A stretch of DNA of 32,594 nucleotides from an uncultured Oscillibacter sp. (GCA_946551795.1 CAMNRF010000019.1:1-32594); one strand, 5' to 3'; shown: positions 8,239 to 16,327, counted from the first letter of the stretch. Numbers and translations are program-made. Notes: generated from the letters alone by a model not told the origin.

Positions 8239-8670
8239 GACGCGTTCCTCACAGTATCAGAGCCTTTTGGGTGAATGGGAAATAAAGATTATAGCATACA
8301 AACTTTCATTCAAGCGATATTCACGGCAAAAATTTTCCCGCGAATCTGATCCCTGGTACCATCCGGGGGAAAGAAGGTGACGGTATGGCCCTGGCTGCGG
8401 GTGTTAAACCCTGCTTGGCTTACGTTCTTGCTCTTCGCTCCTGGTTTCTCTGCTATTATGGCTGGCGGACGGATCGTTAAGGGAAAATGGTAACTGCGGA
8501 AAGATCGAAGAAAGCGAAATGCAGCAAGCGGTCAAAATCGATTTCAGGAAAGAAGTTTCGATTCCATAAAGAAGAAGGTGTCTGCGGGGGAAACCTTGGC
8601 GGGTTCCCCCTGCGGGAGTTCAATCAGCCCGCCGCGGCGGCCGCCTTTTGCCTACGGAAAAGGGCGGTGC
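8239..8670. other. Gene-free spacer of about 430 bases
   Basis: No convincing gene. The stretch 8350-8450 (GGTACCATCCGGG ... CTCTTCGCTCCTGG) resembles part of the spacer at 3415-3560, suggesting a divergent dispersed repeat. Around 8635-8670 a GC hairpin (GCCGCCTTTTG / GGAAAAGGGCGGT) may back up the tRNA-Leu terminator. Confidence 0.45.
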
Positions 8671-8713
8671 ACCAGAAAAGAGAGACAGGCACTGCCTGTC
8701 TCTCTTTTCTGGT
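8671..8713 (-). terminator. tRNA-Leu terminator, perfect 21-bp palindrome
   Basis: Two perfect 21-base arms (8671-8691 and 8693-8713) surround a single central base. The right arm overlaps the encoded CCA end of tRNA-Leu. On the minus strand the stem ends in a T-rich segment, so it should terminate tRNA transcription. Confidence 0.7.
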
Positions 8714-8794
8714 GCGGGCATGGGGACTCGAACCCCAACGCATCGCTGCACGAGAACCTAAATCTCGCATGTCTACCAATTCCATCATGCCCGC
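8710..8794 (-). tRNA. tRNA-Leu (anticodon UAG)
   Basis: An 85-base class II tRNA with acceptor stem GCGGGCA / TGCCCGC, an anticodon arm CGAGA-TTTAGGT-TCTCG giving UAG (reads CUN leucine codons), a variable arm, a TTCGAGT T-loop and a genomically encoded CCA. It is complete and standalone. Confidence 0.95.
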
Positions 8795-8920
8795 GAATAT
8801 GAGGGGCAGGAACATCCTGCCGCTGTTTTTTCACATGTGTGTCCCCCCTCGCCAATGCCGGAGCGGAACGGGGTTGCGCGGCGGGGGGCGGTATGCTATG
8901 ATGTATAAATAAGATAAAAT

Positions 8921-8929
8921 ATTATACCA
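8921..8929 (-). promoter_or_regulatory. Extended -10 promoter for tRNA-Leu
   Basis: On the minus strand TGGTATAAT (extended -10) lies about 120 bases upstream of the tRNA. A TTGTCA at 8939-8944 is too close to be its -35, though it fits a weaker TATTTT at 8916-8921 with 17-base spacing. Confidence 0.45.
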
Positions 8930-8989
8930 CGGCTCTTTTGACAAGACAACAGAAAAAACCACAATTCCACAGAAAAGAGGAATTCCGCC

Positions 8990-9850
8990 ATGTCCACACC
9001 CCGTGTCACCGCCATCCACGATCTGTCCGGGTTCGGCCGCTGCTCACTGACCGTGGCCCTCCCGATCCTCTCCGCCATGGGGGTGCAGTGCTGCCCCCTG
9101 CCCACCGCCTTCCTCTCCACCCACACCGGCGGATTCGAGGGCTTTACCTTTCTGGACATGACCGGTGAGATGCCCCGGGCCGCCCATCACTGGAAGTCCC
9201 TGGGGCTGGAATTCGACGCCGTGTACAGCGGTTTTCTGGGCAGCGCCCGGCAGATCGGCGTGGTGGAGGACTTCATCCGGGACTTCCGGGGCGGCGGCGT
9301 GGTGGTGGTGGACCCGGTGATGGGGGACGGCGGCGCGGTCTACCGGACCTACACATCGGAGATGTGCGCCGGGATGGCCCGCCTGGCGGAGCGGGCGGAC
9401 GTCATCACCCCCAACCTGACGGAGGCCGCGCTGCTGCTGGGGGTGCCCTACGGGGAGCTTCCCGCGGGGGAGACGGGGTTCCGGGACATCGTGGAGCGGC
9501 TGAGCCTGGGGGGACGGCGCTCCGTGGTGCTCACCGGGGCCAGTCTGGAGCCGGGCTCCACCGGGGCCATGTGCTTCGACGCCGCCGCCGGGCGGACGGA
9601 GGCCGTCCAGACCCGGCGGGTGGACCGGGACTTCCACGGCACCGGAGATGTGTTCTCCAGCGTCCTCACCGGGGCGCTGGTGCAGGGGACGCCCCTGATC
9701 GAGGCCGCCCGGGCGGCGGCGGAGTTCGTCCGGGCCTGCGCGGAGCGGACGGCGGCGGAGGAGCTGCCCATGCGGGAAGGCGTGGACTTTGAGCCCCTGC
9801 TGGGCCTGCTGGCAAAGCCGGTGTCCTCGCCCCTGGACGGACTGACATAA
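8990..9850 (+). CDS. Pyridoxamine/pyridoxal kinase (PfkB/ribokinase fold)
   Basis: A 286-aa cytoplasmic kinase that phosphorylates vitamin B6 vitamers with ATP (salvage of PLP). It shows the pyridoxal-kinase N terminus (IHDLSGFGRCSLT), the TAFLSTHTGGF block, VVDPVMGDGG and ITPNLTEAALLLG in mid-protein, and the catalytic anion-hole motif HGTGDVFSS at about 216-224. Length is normal. AGAGGAATTCCGCC precedes the ATG. A TTGACA (8938-8943) with a CACAAT 16 bases on may be its promoter. It is a monocistronic gene closed by a hairpin terminator. Confidence 0.92.
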   Translation: MSTPRVTAIHDLSGFGRCSLTVALPILSAMGVQCCPLPTAFLSTHTGGFEGFTFLDMTGEMPRAAHHWKSLGLEFDAVYSGFLGSARQIGVVEDFIRDFRGGGVVVVDPVMGDGGAVYRTYTSEMCAGMARLAERADVITPNLTEAALLLGVPYGELPAGETGFRDIVERLSLGGRRSVVLTGASLEPGSTGAMCFDAAAGRTEAVQTRRVDRDFHGTGDVFSSVLTGALVQGTPLIEAARAAAEFVRACAERTAAEELPMREGVDFEPLLGLLAKPVSSPLDGLT

Positions 9851-9862
9851 CAGCGATCGAGA

Positions 9863-9889
9863 GCCGCGGCGTCAGCCGCGGCCCTTTTT
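9863..9889 (+). terminator. Rho-independent terminator
   Basis: 8-bp stem GCCGCGGC / GCCGCGGC around GTCA, then CCTTTTT. Confidence 0.8.
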
Positions 9890-9953
9890 CAGCTTCCACC
9901 GGCGTGTTCCCGAGGCGGGGAGCGGCCTTCTCAGACGGAATCTCCGCCGCGCT

Positions 9954-10826
9954 CTAGTCCCGATAGTCCTTCCGCACGAAGGGTTCCTCAATTCTCTCCG
10001 CGCAGAGGAGCCGGTATTTCCGCGGATGCCTGTAGGCATTTCCATGGACCTCCTCCCGGCGGTACCGCCTGAGCAGCTCCATGTCGACCACGGCGGTCCA
10101 GATCCCCTCGGTTCCATCCGCCTCCATGACACAGGTGTCCCTGGAGCCCGTGCCTCCGGGCGGATACGCGACGCCGTCGAAGACGCTGGAATGGCCGTTG
10201 CAGTCCGGGACGCCCGCGGGATAATTGCAGGTGGCCACGGCCAGCATATTCTCGTACGCCCTTGCCCGGAGCTGTGACAGGCGGTTGATCTCCATGGGAC
10301 AGGCGTTGGGCACGAGAATGATCTCGGCGCCCTTCAGCATCAAAATCCTGGCGCTCTCCGGAAATTCCCGGTCATAGCAGATCATGGCGCCCACCTTCAC
10401 GGGCCCGGACTCCGTATTCAGGTCCGCCACATAGAAATCGTCTCCGGGGGTCAGGTTCCTCTCCACATCGAAATCGCACGTGTGGACCTTGGAATAGTGA
10501 AGGACCTGATTTCCAAAACGGTCAAACAGGATCAGCGTATTCCTGGGGCCGGTCTCATACGCCTCCAGCAGGGTGATGCCGACGGCCATATTCAACTCCC
10601 TGGAAAGCGCCCCAAAGGCTTTGACGAATTCGTGGTCCGCCGGGATCGCCTCCCCGATCCAGTCCGCCGCCGGGCGGTCATAGATGCGGTAGCCGCTGCT
10701 GAACATCTCCGGAAACAGCGCGATGTCCGCCCCCCGCGCCTTCGCTCCGCGGCAAAATGAGACGCCTTTCTCCAGCGTGCTGTCCAGCGTGTCCGCCGCC
10801 GCGACCTGCAGCAGGGCAATCTTCAT
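9954..10826 (-). CDS. Carbon-nitrogen hydrolase (nitrilase superfamily)
   Basis: A 290-aa cytoplasmic amidase-type enzyme with the full Glu-Lys-Cys triad: Glu40 in LFPEMFSSGY, Lys113 in YSKVHTCDF, Cys150 in MICYDREFPE. The substrate is not predictable from sequence; family members hydrolyse carbamoyl compounds, omega-amides or nitriles. The start is ATG 10826: the ribosome site GAGGAG lies 9-10 bases ahead and would be inside the coding frame if an ATG at 10847 were used. It is monocistronic, divergent from the zinc-ribbon gene. Confidence 0.88.
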   Translation of the reverse strand: MKIALLQVAAADTLDSTLEKGVSFCRGAKARGADIALFPEMFSSGYRIYDRPAADWIGEAIPADHEFVKAFGALSRELNMAVGITLLEAYETGPRNTLILFDRFGNQVLHYSKVHTCDFDVERNLTPGDDFYVADLNTESGPVKVGAMICYDREFPESARILMLKGAEIILVPNACPMEINRLSQLRARAYENMLAVATCNYPAGVPDCNGHSSVFDGVAYPPGGTGSRDTCVMEADGTEGIWTAVVDMELLRRYRREEVHGNAYRHPRKYRLLCAERIEEPFVRKDYRD

Positions 10827-10867
10827 GGCAAAACAATCTCCTCTCAAAAGTCCGGTTTACGGCTCTG

Positions 10868-10900
10868 ATTATACCAGCGGCTCCGATTGGATTCAATCGG
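10868..10900 (-). promoter_or_regulatory. Promoter of the nitrilase gene with an overlapping palindrome
   Basis: On the minus strand TTGAAT (10891-10896), 17 bases, then TGGTATAAT (TATAAT 10868-10873). A perfect 7-bp inverted repeat CCGATTG-GATT-CAATCGG (10883-10900) covers the -35 and could be an operator. Confidence 0.65.
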
Positions 10901-10947
10901 TTTTCGTGAAATCGCCGGAGACCGCCGCCCATTTGTCCGGAAAACGC

Positions 10948-10976
10948 TGTACATTCCCGCGGCGCTGTGCTATAAT
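10948..10976 (+). promoter_or_regulatory. Promoter of the zinc-ribbon gene
   Basis: TGTACA (10948-10953), 17-base spacer, TATAAT (10971-10976), 38 bases before the ATG. Confidence 0.6.
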
Positions 10977-11014
10977 CTAACAACTTGAACTTTTTTGGAA
11001 ATGGGGGAGACACC

Positions 11015-11626
11015 ATGGGCGACGAGATGCGCACCTTCGGCTACCTCTGTCCCAAGTGCGGCAAGACCGTGATGGCCGCCCGGTCCGTCTTCGCGCTGGA
11101 GGCCTCCAATGCGGAGATCGAGTGCGGCTGCGGGGAGTCCGCCCTGTGGGCGGACTTCGACGGGGAGAGCTACCGGCTCTATGTCCCCTGCGGCCTCTGC
11201 GGGGAGACCCACACGGCGGTGTGCCCGCCGGAACGGGTGCTGCGGGGGGCCACGGCCCTGGGCTGCGCCAGGACGAAGCAGTTTTGCTGCTTCATCGGCC
11301 CGGAGGGCACGGTGGAGAAAAACCTCCGGGAGCTGGAGATTCTGGCCGAGAAGGAAAAGCGGCAGGAGGCGGACGGCGGCGAGGCTTTTTTGGACAGCGT
11401 GATCATGTACGAGGTCCTCTCGGAGCTGAAGGAGATCGCCTCCCGGGAAAACGGAATCACCTGCGGCTGCGGCAGCGTACAATACGGCATGGAGATCCGG
11501 CGCTCCGCCGTGGACCTCATCTGCCGCCGCTGCGGCGCCAAGCTGCGGATTCCCGCCGCCACGGACCGGGACCTGGACGACCTGTGCTGCCACATGAAGC
11601 TGGTCATCCCCGGCGGGACCCGCTGA
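11015..11626 (+). CDS. Cys-rich zinc-ribbon hypothetical, 203 aa
   Basis: A soluble protein with several Cys pairs suited to zinc binding: C12-x2-C15 with C37/C39, C59-x2-C62 with C70, and C150/C152 with C170-x2-C173. A charged helical segment (about 97-145) separates the N- and C-terminal Cys clusters. The start ATG 11015 has GGGGGAG 8 bases ahead; an in-frame ATG at 10985 lacks a site. It precedes the CDF transporter by 26 bases and is probably co-transcribed. I do not recognise a named family. Confidence 0.75.
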   Translation: MGDEMRTFGYLCPKCGKTVMAARSVFALEASNAEIECGCGESALWADFDGESYRLYVPCGLCGETHTAVCPPERVLRGATALGCARTKQFCCFIGPEGTVEKNLRELEILAEKEKRQEADGGEAFLDSVIMYEVLSELKEIASRENGITCGCGSVQYGMEIRRSAVDLICRRCGAKLRIPAATDRDLDDLCCHMKLVIPGGTR

Positions 11627-11652
11627 ACTGAATTTGGAAAGGACATGATCCC

Positions 11653-12816
11653 ATGATCACCCTGCTCTCCCGGCTGCTGATCCACCCCGAAAAGCGGGAT
11701 GCGGCCGGGCTCCGCAAGGCCTACGGCATCCTCTGCGGCGCGGTGGGTATTTTGCTGAATATCCTGCTGTTTTCCGGAAAGCTGCTGGCGGGCACCCTGG
11801 CCGGCTCCGTGGCCATCACCGCCGACGCCTTCAACAACCTCTCCGACGCCGCCTCCTCCGCCATCACCCTGCTGGGCTTCTATCTGGCGGGGCAGAAGGC
11901 CGACGCCCACCACCCCTTCGGCCACGGGCGGATCGAGTACCTCTCCGGCCTGGGGGTGGCAGTGCTGATCCTGCTGATGGGCTGGGAGCTGCTGCAGTCC
12001 TCCCTCACCAAGATCCTCCATCCCGCGCCGGTGACGGCCTCTCCCCTGGTGATTGCCATCCTGTGCGTCTCCGTGGGGGTGAAGCTCTACATGGCCTTTT
12101 ACAACTGGCGCCTGGGAAAGCGGCTGGATTCCTCCGCCATGCGGGCCACCGCCACGGACTCCCTCTGCGACAGCGCCGCCACCTCCGCGGTGCTGGCGGC
12201 CACCCTGGCGGGGCACTTCACCGGGAGGATGATCGACGGCTGGGCGGGCCTGCTGGTGGCGGCCTTCATCCTCTGGTCCGGCGCCAAGGCCGCCAAGGAG
12301 ACGGCGGACCCCCTGCTGGGCACCCCGCCCACCCGCGAGTTCGTCTCCCGCATCCGGGAGCTGGTGATGGCCCACCCGGAGATCATCGGCATCCACGACC
12401 TGATCGTCCACGACTACGGGCCCGGGCGGGTGATGATCTCCCTTCACGCCGAGGTTCCCGCCAACCAGGATGTGCTGGCCCTCCACGACGAGATCGACAA
12501 CGTGGAGAAGGAGCTGCGGGAGCAGCTGGGCTGCGAGGCGGTCATCCACATGGACCCGGTGGTCACCGACGACGGCATTACGGAGGAGACCCGCCGCCGG
12601 GTGGCGGACCTGGTCCGCTGCATCGACGACGACATCACCATCCACGACTTCCGCATGGTCTCCGGGCCCACCCACACCAACGTGATCTTCGACGCGGTGG
12701 TGCCCTACGACTTCCGCCTCAGCGACCAGCGGGTGGCGGAGAAGATCCGGGACGCCGTCCGGGCTCTGGACGGCAGCTATTACGCCGTGGTCCAGGTGGA
12801 GCGGTCCTATACCTAA
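11653..12816 (+). CDS. Cation diffusion facilitator metal exporter, probably Mn-type
   Basis: A 387-aa membrane protein with six helices (about residues 28-200). Metal-site residues are Asn61-x3-Asp65 in TM2 (DAFNNLSD) and Asp169-x3-Asp173 in TM5 (DSLCDS). The N/D + D/D set is the pattern I associate with manganese exporters rather than the His-containing zinc type (recalled, not checked). The cytoplasmic part is unusually long: one standard dimerisation domain (about 235-315) is followed by a second copy-like domain (about 320-387). GGAAAGG precedes the ATG. It is likely in one operon with the upstream zinc-ribbon gene. Confidence 0.88.
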   Translation: MITLLSRLLIHPEKRDAAGLRKAYGILCGAVGILLNILLFSGKLLAGTLAGSVAITADAFNNLSDAASSAITLLGFYLAGQKADAHHPFGHGRIEYLSGLGVAVLILLMGWELLQSSLTKILHPAPVTASPLVIAILCVSVGVKLYMAFYNWRLGKRLDSSAMRATATDSLCDSAATSAVLAATLAGHFTGRMIDGWAGLLVAAFILWSGAKAAKETADPLLGTPPTREFVSRIRELVMAHPEIIGIHDLIVHDYGPGRVMISLHAEVPANQDVLALHDEIDNVEKELREQLGCEAVIHMDPVVTDDGITEETRRRVADLVRCIDDDITIHDFRMVSGPTHTNVIFDAVVPYDFRLSDQRVAEKIRDAVRALDGSYYAVVQVERSYT

Positions 12817-12820
12817 ATGC

Positions 12821-12860
12821 AAACTGACACGGGCGGCTGTGCCGCCTGTGTCAGTTTTTA
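12821..12860. terminator. Bidirectional terminator between convergent genes
   Basis: A 17-bp stem (one G-U pair) from AAACTGACACGGGCGGC, TGT loop, followed by TTTTTA. It serves the CDF gene and overlaps the 3' end of the convergent XRE gene. Confidence 0.8.
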
Positions 12861-13057
12861 TCCGGTGTATATTGAATGATGTCGGAAATACCGCAGTCCA
12901 GAAGTTCGCAGAGGTCATTCAGGGTATTCAGCGTGATGCTGCGGTTTTTCCGTAGCGCGTCCAATGTCCCGGTGCTGACACCGTATTCTTTTATCAGAAC
13001 GTATTGGGAGATCCCTCTCCGCTTTAATGTCTCCCATAACGGGTCAAAAGTGATCAT
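12851..13057 (-). CDS. Small XRE-family transcriptional regulator, 68 aa
   Basis: A single-domain Cro/CI helix-turn-helix protein. LWETLKRRGISQYVLIKEYG supplies the first helices, VSTGTLDALRKN the recognition helix, and LNDLCELLDCGISDIIQY the closing XRE signature. The start is ATG 13057 (MITFDPLW, the usual family start) with AGGCAGGTG upstream; the in-frame ATG at 13084 falls inside the palindromic operator. It is divergent from the 49-aa gene and probably binds the repeat between them. It is a common type in Clostridia, often near mobile DNA. Confidence 0.85.
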   Translation of the reverse strand: MITFDPLWETLKRRGISQYVLIKEYGVSTGTLDALRKNRSITLNTLNDLCELLDCGISDIIQYTPDKN

Positions 13058-13083
13058 CGTCCGCACCTGCCTTGCTTTTAGCA

Positions 13084-13129
13084 TAGCCGAAAACTTTTGC
13101 TTGCATAATGCCGAATTTTCGGCTATATT
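13084..13129. promoter_or_regulatory. Divergent promoter region with a 10-bp inverted repeat operator
   Basis: Perfect arms TAGCCGAAAA (13084-13093) and TTTTCGGCTA (13116-13125) with a 22-base spacer. The right arm lies in the plus-strand promoter TTGCAT (13101-13106), 17 bases, TATATT (13124-13129). Binding by the XRE protein would block the 49-aa gene and could autoregulate. Confidence 0.6.
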
Positions 13130-13152
13130 GGAAGAAAAAGGGAAGCGCGGTA

Positions 13153-13302
13153 ATGGCGGACTATCGGGAAATGTATCTGCATCTCATGCGGGAGACCGAA
13201 AAGGCCCTGCGGATTCTGATCCAGGCCCAGCGGGACTGCGAGGAGCTGTATCTCCGGGACAGTGAACCCCCTCTTCGCATCGTTCCAAAGCCGGAGGAGT
13301 AA
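13153..13302 (+). CDS. Small conserved protein, 49 aa
   Basis: An acidic, helical peptide (MADYREMYLHLMRETEKALR, then a Gln/Glu-rich helix and a Pro-rich tail ending PKPEE). It sits 24 bases behind a good promoter controlled by the divergent XRE regulator. Start ATG 13153 has a weak AAGGGAAG site. Similar short proteins occur widely in Oscillospiraceae and their mobile elements (recalled). No function is proposed. Confidence 0.7.
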   Translation: MADYREMYLHLMRETEKALRILIQAQRDCEELYLRDSEPPLRIVPKPEE

Positions 13303-13356
13303 GTTTCTCCGTTTGGGGCACCCTATGGAAAATCCATCAAAATGAGGTGGCTTTCC

Positions 13357-14373
13357 ATGAATGAAAAACGAACCGGCCAGAGAACCATCGCCTTGAAAGA
13401 CCCGCCCTCCGTGCTCTCCTTCGCCAACATCGGCAGCAAGTTCGAGGCGCAGGGGCCGCTCGCCGGGTACTTTGACGAGCTGAGCCAGGACTCCTTCTTC
13501 GGGGAGAAAACCTGGGAGAAGGCGGAGTCCACCATGCAGAAAAAGGTGGTCCAGCGGGCGCTGGACCAGGCCCGGCTGAAACCAAAGGACATCGACTATA
13601 TTCTGGCGGGAGACCTTTTAAACCAGTGCATCGGCTCCTCCTTCGGCCTGCGGGAGCTGGGCATCCCCTTCTACGGGCTGTACGGCGCCTGCTCCACCAT
13701 GGGGGAGTCGCTGTCCCTGGCGGCCATGCTCATTGACGGGGGCTTCGCGGAGCGCACCGCCGCCGTCACCTCCTCCCACTTCTGCACCGCTGAGCGGCAG
13801 TACCGGATGCCGGTGCCCTACGGCAGCCAGCGGACCCCCACCGCCCAGTGGACCGCCACCGCCTCCGGCTGCACCGTCCTGGGCCGGGAGGGGCCGGGGC
13901 CCTATATCACCCACGTCACCTGCGGCAAGATTGTGGACAAGGGGATCACCGATCCCAACAACATGGGCGCCGCCATGGCCCCCGCCGCCTACGACACCCT
14001 GGCCGCCTTCTTCCGGGACACCGGGACGGCGCCAAAGGACTACGACCTCGTCATCACCGGCGACCTGGGGGAGCTGGGGCACGGGATCGTCCGGGACTTC
14101 TTCTCCCGGGACGGCGTGGAGCTGGGGGACGGCTTCCAGGACTGCGGGCTGCTGCTGTACGACCGGGACGGGCAGGACATGCACGCCGGGGCCTCCGGCT
14201 GCGGCTGCTCCGCCTCCGTGCTCAACGGGTATCTCCTCACGGAGATGCGGCGGGGGAAGTGGAAAAAAATTGTCTTTGCCCCCACCGGGGCCCTGCTCTC
14301 CCCCACCTCCAGCTTCCAGGGAGAGTCTATTCCCGGCATCTGCCACGCGGTGTGCATTTCCGCGGAGAAATAG
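13357..14373 (+). CDS. spoVAD: Stage V sporulation protein AD
   Basis: A 338-aa thiolase-fold protein, the length and sequence of SpoVAD: SVLSFANIGSKFEAQGPLAG near the N terminus, the YGACSTMGESL region matching the thiolase nucleophile loop, TSSHFCTAERQYR, and GDLGELGHGI late. In Bacillus, SpoVAD binds dipicolinic acid and works with SpoVAC/AEb to load it into the forespore. The start is ATG 13357 with GAGGTGG 9 bases ahead. Unusually it stands alone here: spoVAC and spoVAE are not adjacent. No sigma-G promoter is obvious. Confidence 0.93.
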   Translation: MNEKRTGQRTIALKDPPSVLSFANIGSKFEAQGPLAGYFDELSQDSFFGEKTWEKAESTMQKKVVQRALDQARLKPKDIDYILAGDLLNQCIGSSFGLRELGIPFYGLYGACSTMGESLSLAAMLIDGGFAERTAAVTSSHFCTAERQYRMPVPYGSQRTPTAQWTATASGCTVLGREGPGPYITHVTCGKIVDKGITDPNNMGAAMAPAAYDTLAAFFRDTGTAPKDYDLVITGDLGELGHGIVRDFFSRDGVELGDGFQDCGLLLYDRDGQDMHAGASGCGCSASVLNGYLLTEMRRGKWKKIVFAPTGALLSPTSSFQGESIPGICHAVCISAEK

Positions 14374-14381
14374 AGGATCTT

Positions 14382-14413
14382 GGAACGGGCCGCCCGGAGA
14401 GGCGGCCCGTTCC
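14382..14413 (+). terminator. Hairpin after spoVAD
   Basis: Perfect 13-bp stem GGAACGGGCCGCC / GGCGGCCCGTTCC with a 6-base loop but no T run. It may be a weak terminator or a relative of the GGGCGGCCC-type intergenic repeats. Confidence 0.55.
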
Positions 14414-14722
14414 GGTCTGCCGGAAGACTGCCGGAATCGAAGAGGCGGACAGCTGATCACGCAGGAGCGGGTCTCCGGCGGCGGATCGGGAGGAGACTGC
14501 GGGAAATGGTTTTTCTGAACTGAAGCAATCAAATTTTATTTTCTTTTTTCGGTTTTTATTATTCCTAAAATTCGTATGGATTTAAATAACTGGTATAACT
14601 TGTATTCTTAATTAAACCGAAAATATTGTATAGAATAAATTCTATAATTCATTCTGTATTTTATTCTTGTGAAAAGTGTGGTATGATGTCACTCGCTGAA
14701 TTCACATTTAAGGAGAGAGACT
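14414..14722. other. Spacer upstream of putP with a 200-base AT-rich leader
   Basis: From about 14520 to 14715 the composition switches sharply to AT-rich, in contrast with everything around it. It includes an AGAATAAATTCT palindrome at about 14631-14642 and a TATGAT at 14682-14687 that could be the -10. No riboswitch consensus is recognised. It is probably a long promoter/regulatory region for the symporter. Confidence 0.5.
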
Positions 14723-16255
14723 ATGACTACCGCACAAATTTGTATTATGGGCACCATCATTTTGTACTTATGCTTCGTCATCTTTACGGGCGTGATGATC
14801 GGACGCCGGTCCAAGAAGAGCGCCGAGGGCTTCTACCTGGGCGGACGGGGCATCGGGCCCCTGGTCACCGCCATGAGCGCCGAGGCCAGCGACATGAGCA
14901 GCTACCTGCTGATGGGTATTCCGGGGCTTGCCTACCTCTCCGGCGTGGCCGACGCCAGCTGGACCGCCATCGGCCTGGCCGTGGGCACCTACCTGAACTT
15001 CCTGCTGGTGGCCAAGCGGCTGCGCCGGTACAGCGTGAAGCTGAACGCCATCACCATCCCCAGCTTCATCTCCAAACGCTACGGGGAGAAGCGGCCGGTG
15101 ATCATGTGCATCTCCGCCTTGATCATCCTGATTTTCTTCGTGCCCTATGTGGCCTCGGGCCTGGCGGCCATCGGGAAGCTGTTCAACAGCCTGTTCGGCT
15201 GGAACTACATGGCGGCCGTCATCATCGGCGCCGTCGTCATCATCAGCTACACCTCCATCGGCGGCTTCAAGGCTGTGGCCACCATGGATTTGATCCAGTC
15301 CGTCATCATGACCGCCGCCCTGGTTGTCATTGTGGTGTTCGGCGTGGTGCAGGCCGGCGGCATGGACGCGGTGCTGGACCACGCCCGGTCCCTGCCCGGG
15401 TTCCTCAGCTTCACGGAGACCTATAATGTCTCCTCCGGCGGCGCGGAGCCCTACGGCTTTATCCGCATCATCTCCATGATGGCCTGGGGCCTGGGCTACT
15501 TCGGCATGCCCCACATTCTGGTGCGGTTCATGGCCATCCGGGACGAGAACGAGCTGAAGCTCTCCCGCCGGATCGCCTCCGTGTGGGTGGTGATCTCCAT
15601 GGGCGTGGCGGTGTTCATCGGCATCGTGGGCCACGCTGTCTCCGCCAAGGGCCGGGTGCCCTATCTGGAGGGCAGCGCCACCGAGACCATCATTGTGAAG
15701 CTGTCCGATCTGCTGTCCTCCTACGGAATCTTCCCCGCCATTGTGGCCGGGTGTATTCTGGCGGGTATTCTGGCCGCCACCATGTCCACCGCCGACAGCC
15801 AGCTGCTGGCCGCCGCCTCCGCCTTCTCGGAGAACCTGGTGCAGGACGTGTTCGGCGTGAAGCTGACGGAGAAACAGACCATGCTCATCGCCCGGCTCAC
15901 CGTGGTGGTGATCGCCGTCATCGCTCTGTTCCTGGCCTCCGATCCGGACAGCAACGTGTTCCAGATCGTCTCCTTCGCCTGGGCGGGCTTCGGCGCCACC
16001 TTCGGCCCCGCCATCCTGTGCGCGCTGTTTTGGAAGCGCAGCAACCGCCAGGGCATTATGGCCGGCCTGGTGGCCGGCGGCGCCATGATCTTCATCTGGA
16101 AGTTCCTGGTGAAGCCCCTGGGCGGCGTCTGGAACATCTACGAGCTGCTGCCGGCCTTCCTGGTGGCCTGCGCGGTGATCGTGGTGGTCTCCCTGGCCAC
16201 ACCGAAGCCGGACGCCGAGATCGAGGAGATCTTCGACGAGATGGGCGCCAATTGA
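14723..16255 (+). CDS. putP: Sodium/proline symporter
   Basis: A 510-aa inner-membrane solute:sodium symporter with about 13 transmembrane helices. PutP hallmarks: EGFYLGGRGIGPLVTAMSAEASDMSSYL (residues near 32-60, including the Na+-site Ser/Asp region), GIPGLAYLSG, YVASGLAAIGKLF, TSIGGFKAV and the MSTADSQLLAAASAF block late in the protein. It imports proline with Na+. AAGGAGAGAG lies 5 bases ahead of ATG 14723. It is monocistronic, closed by two terminators in series. Confidence 0.93.
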   Translation: MTTAQICIMGTIILYLCFVIFTGVMIGRRSKKSAEGFYLGGRGIGPLVTAMSAEASDMSSYLLMGIPGLAYLSGVADASWTAIGLAVGTYLNFLLVAKRLRRYSVKLNAITIPSFISKRYGEKRPVIMCISALIILIFFVPYVASGLAAIGKLFNSLFGWNYMAAVIIGAVVIISYTSIGGFKAVATMDLIQSVIMTAALVVIVVFGVVQAGGMDAVLDHARSLPGFLSFTETYNVSSGGAEPYGFIRIISMMAWGLGYFGMPHILVRFMAIRDENELKLSRRIASVWVVISMGVAVFIGIVGHAVSAKGRVPYLEGSATETIIVKLSDLLSSYGIFPAIVAGCILAGILAATMSTADSQLLAAASAFSENLVQDVFGVKLTEKQTMLIARLTVVVIAVIALFLASDPDSNVFQIVSFAWAGFGATFGPAILCALFWKRSNRQGIMAGLVAGGAMIFIWKFLVKPLGGVWNIYELLPAFLVACAVIVVVSLATPKPDAEIEEIFDEMGAN

Positions 16256-16275
16256 TCTCATATGGCTCTGACCTG

Positions 16276-16327
16276 TGCCGCGGGACTTTCGTCCCGCGGC
16301 ATTTTTCGCCCCGCGGGGCGTTTTTTT
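16276..16327 (+). terminator. Tandem terminators after putP
   Basis: The first hairpin is TGCCGCGGGAC / GTCCCGCGGCA with a TTTC loop and TTTTT (16276-16306). The second is the palindrome CGCCCCGCGGGGCG (16307-16320) followed by seven T. They insulate the particle module from putP. Confidence 0.9.

Noticed and set aside
8624-8855. Short minus-strand open frames through the tRNA-Leu gene
   Set aside because: They read through tRNA and its palindromic terminator.
14414-14520. Glycine-riboswitch-like GGAG/GACTGC segments upstream of putP
   Set aside because: Only scattered short matches; the conserved core and pairing are missing.
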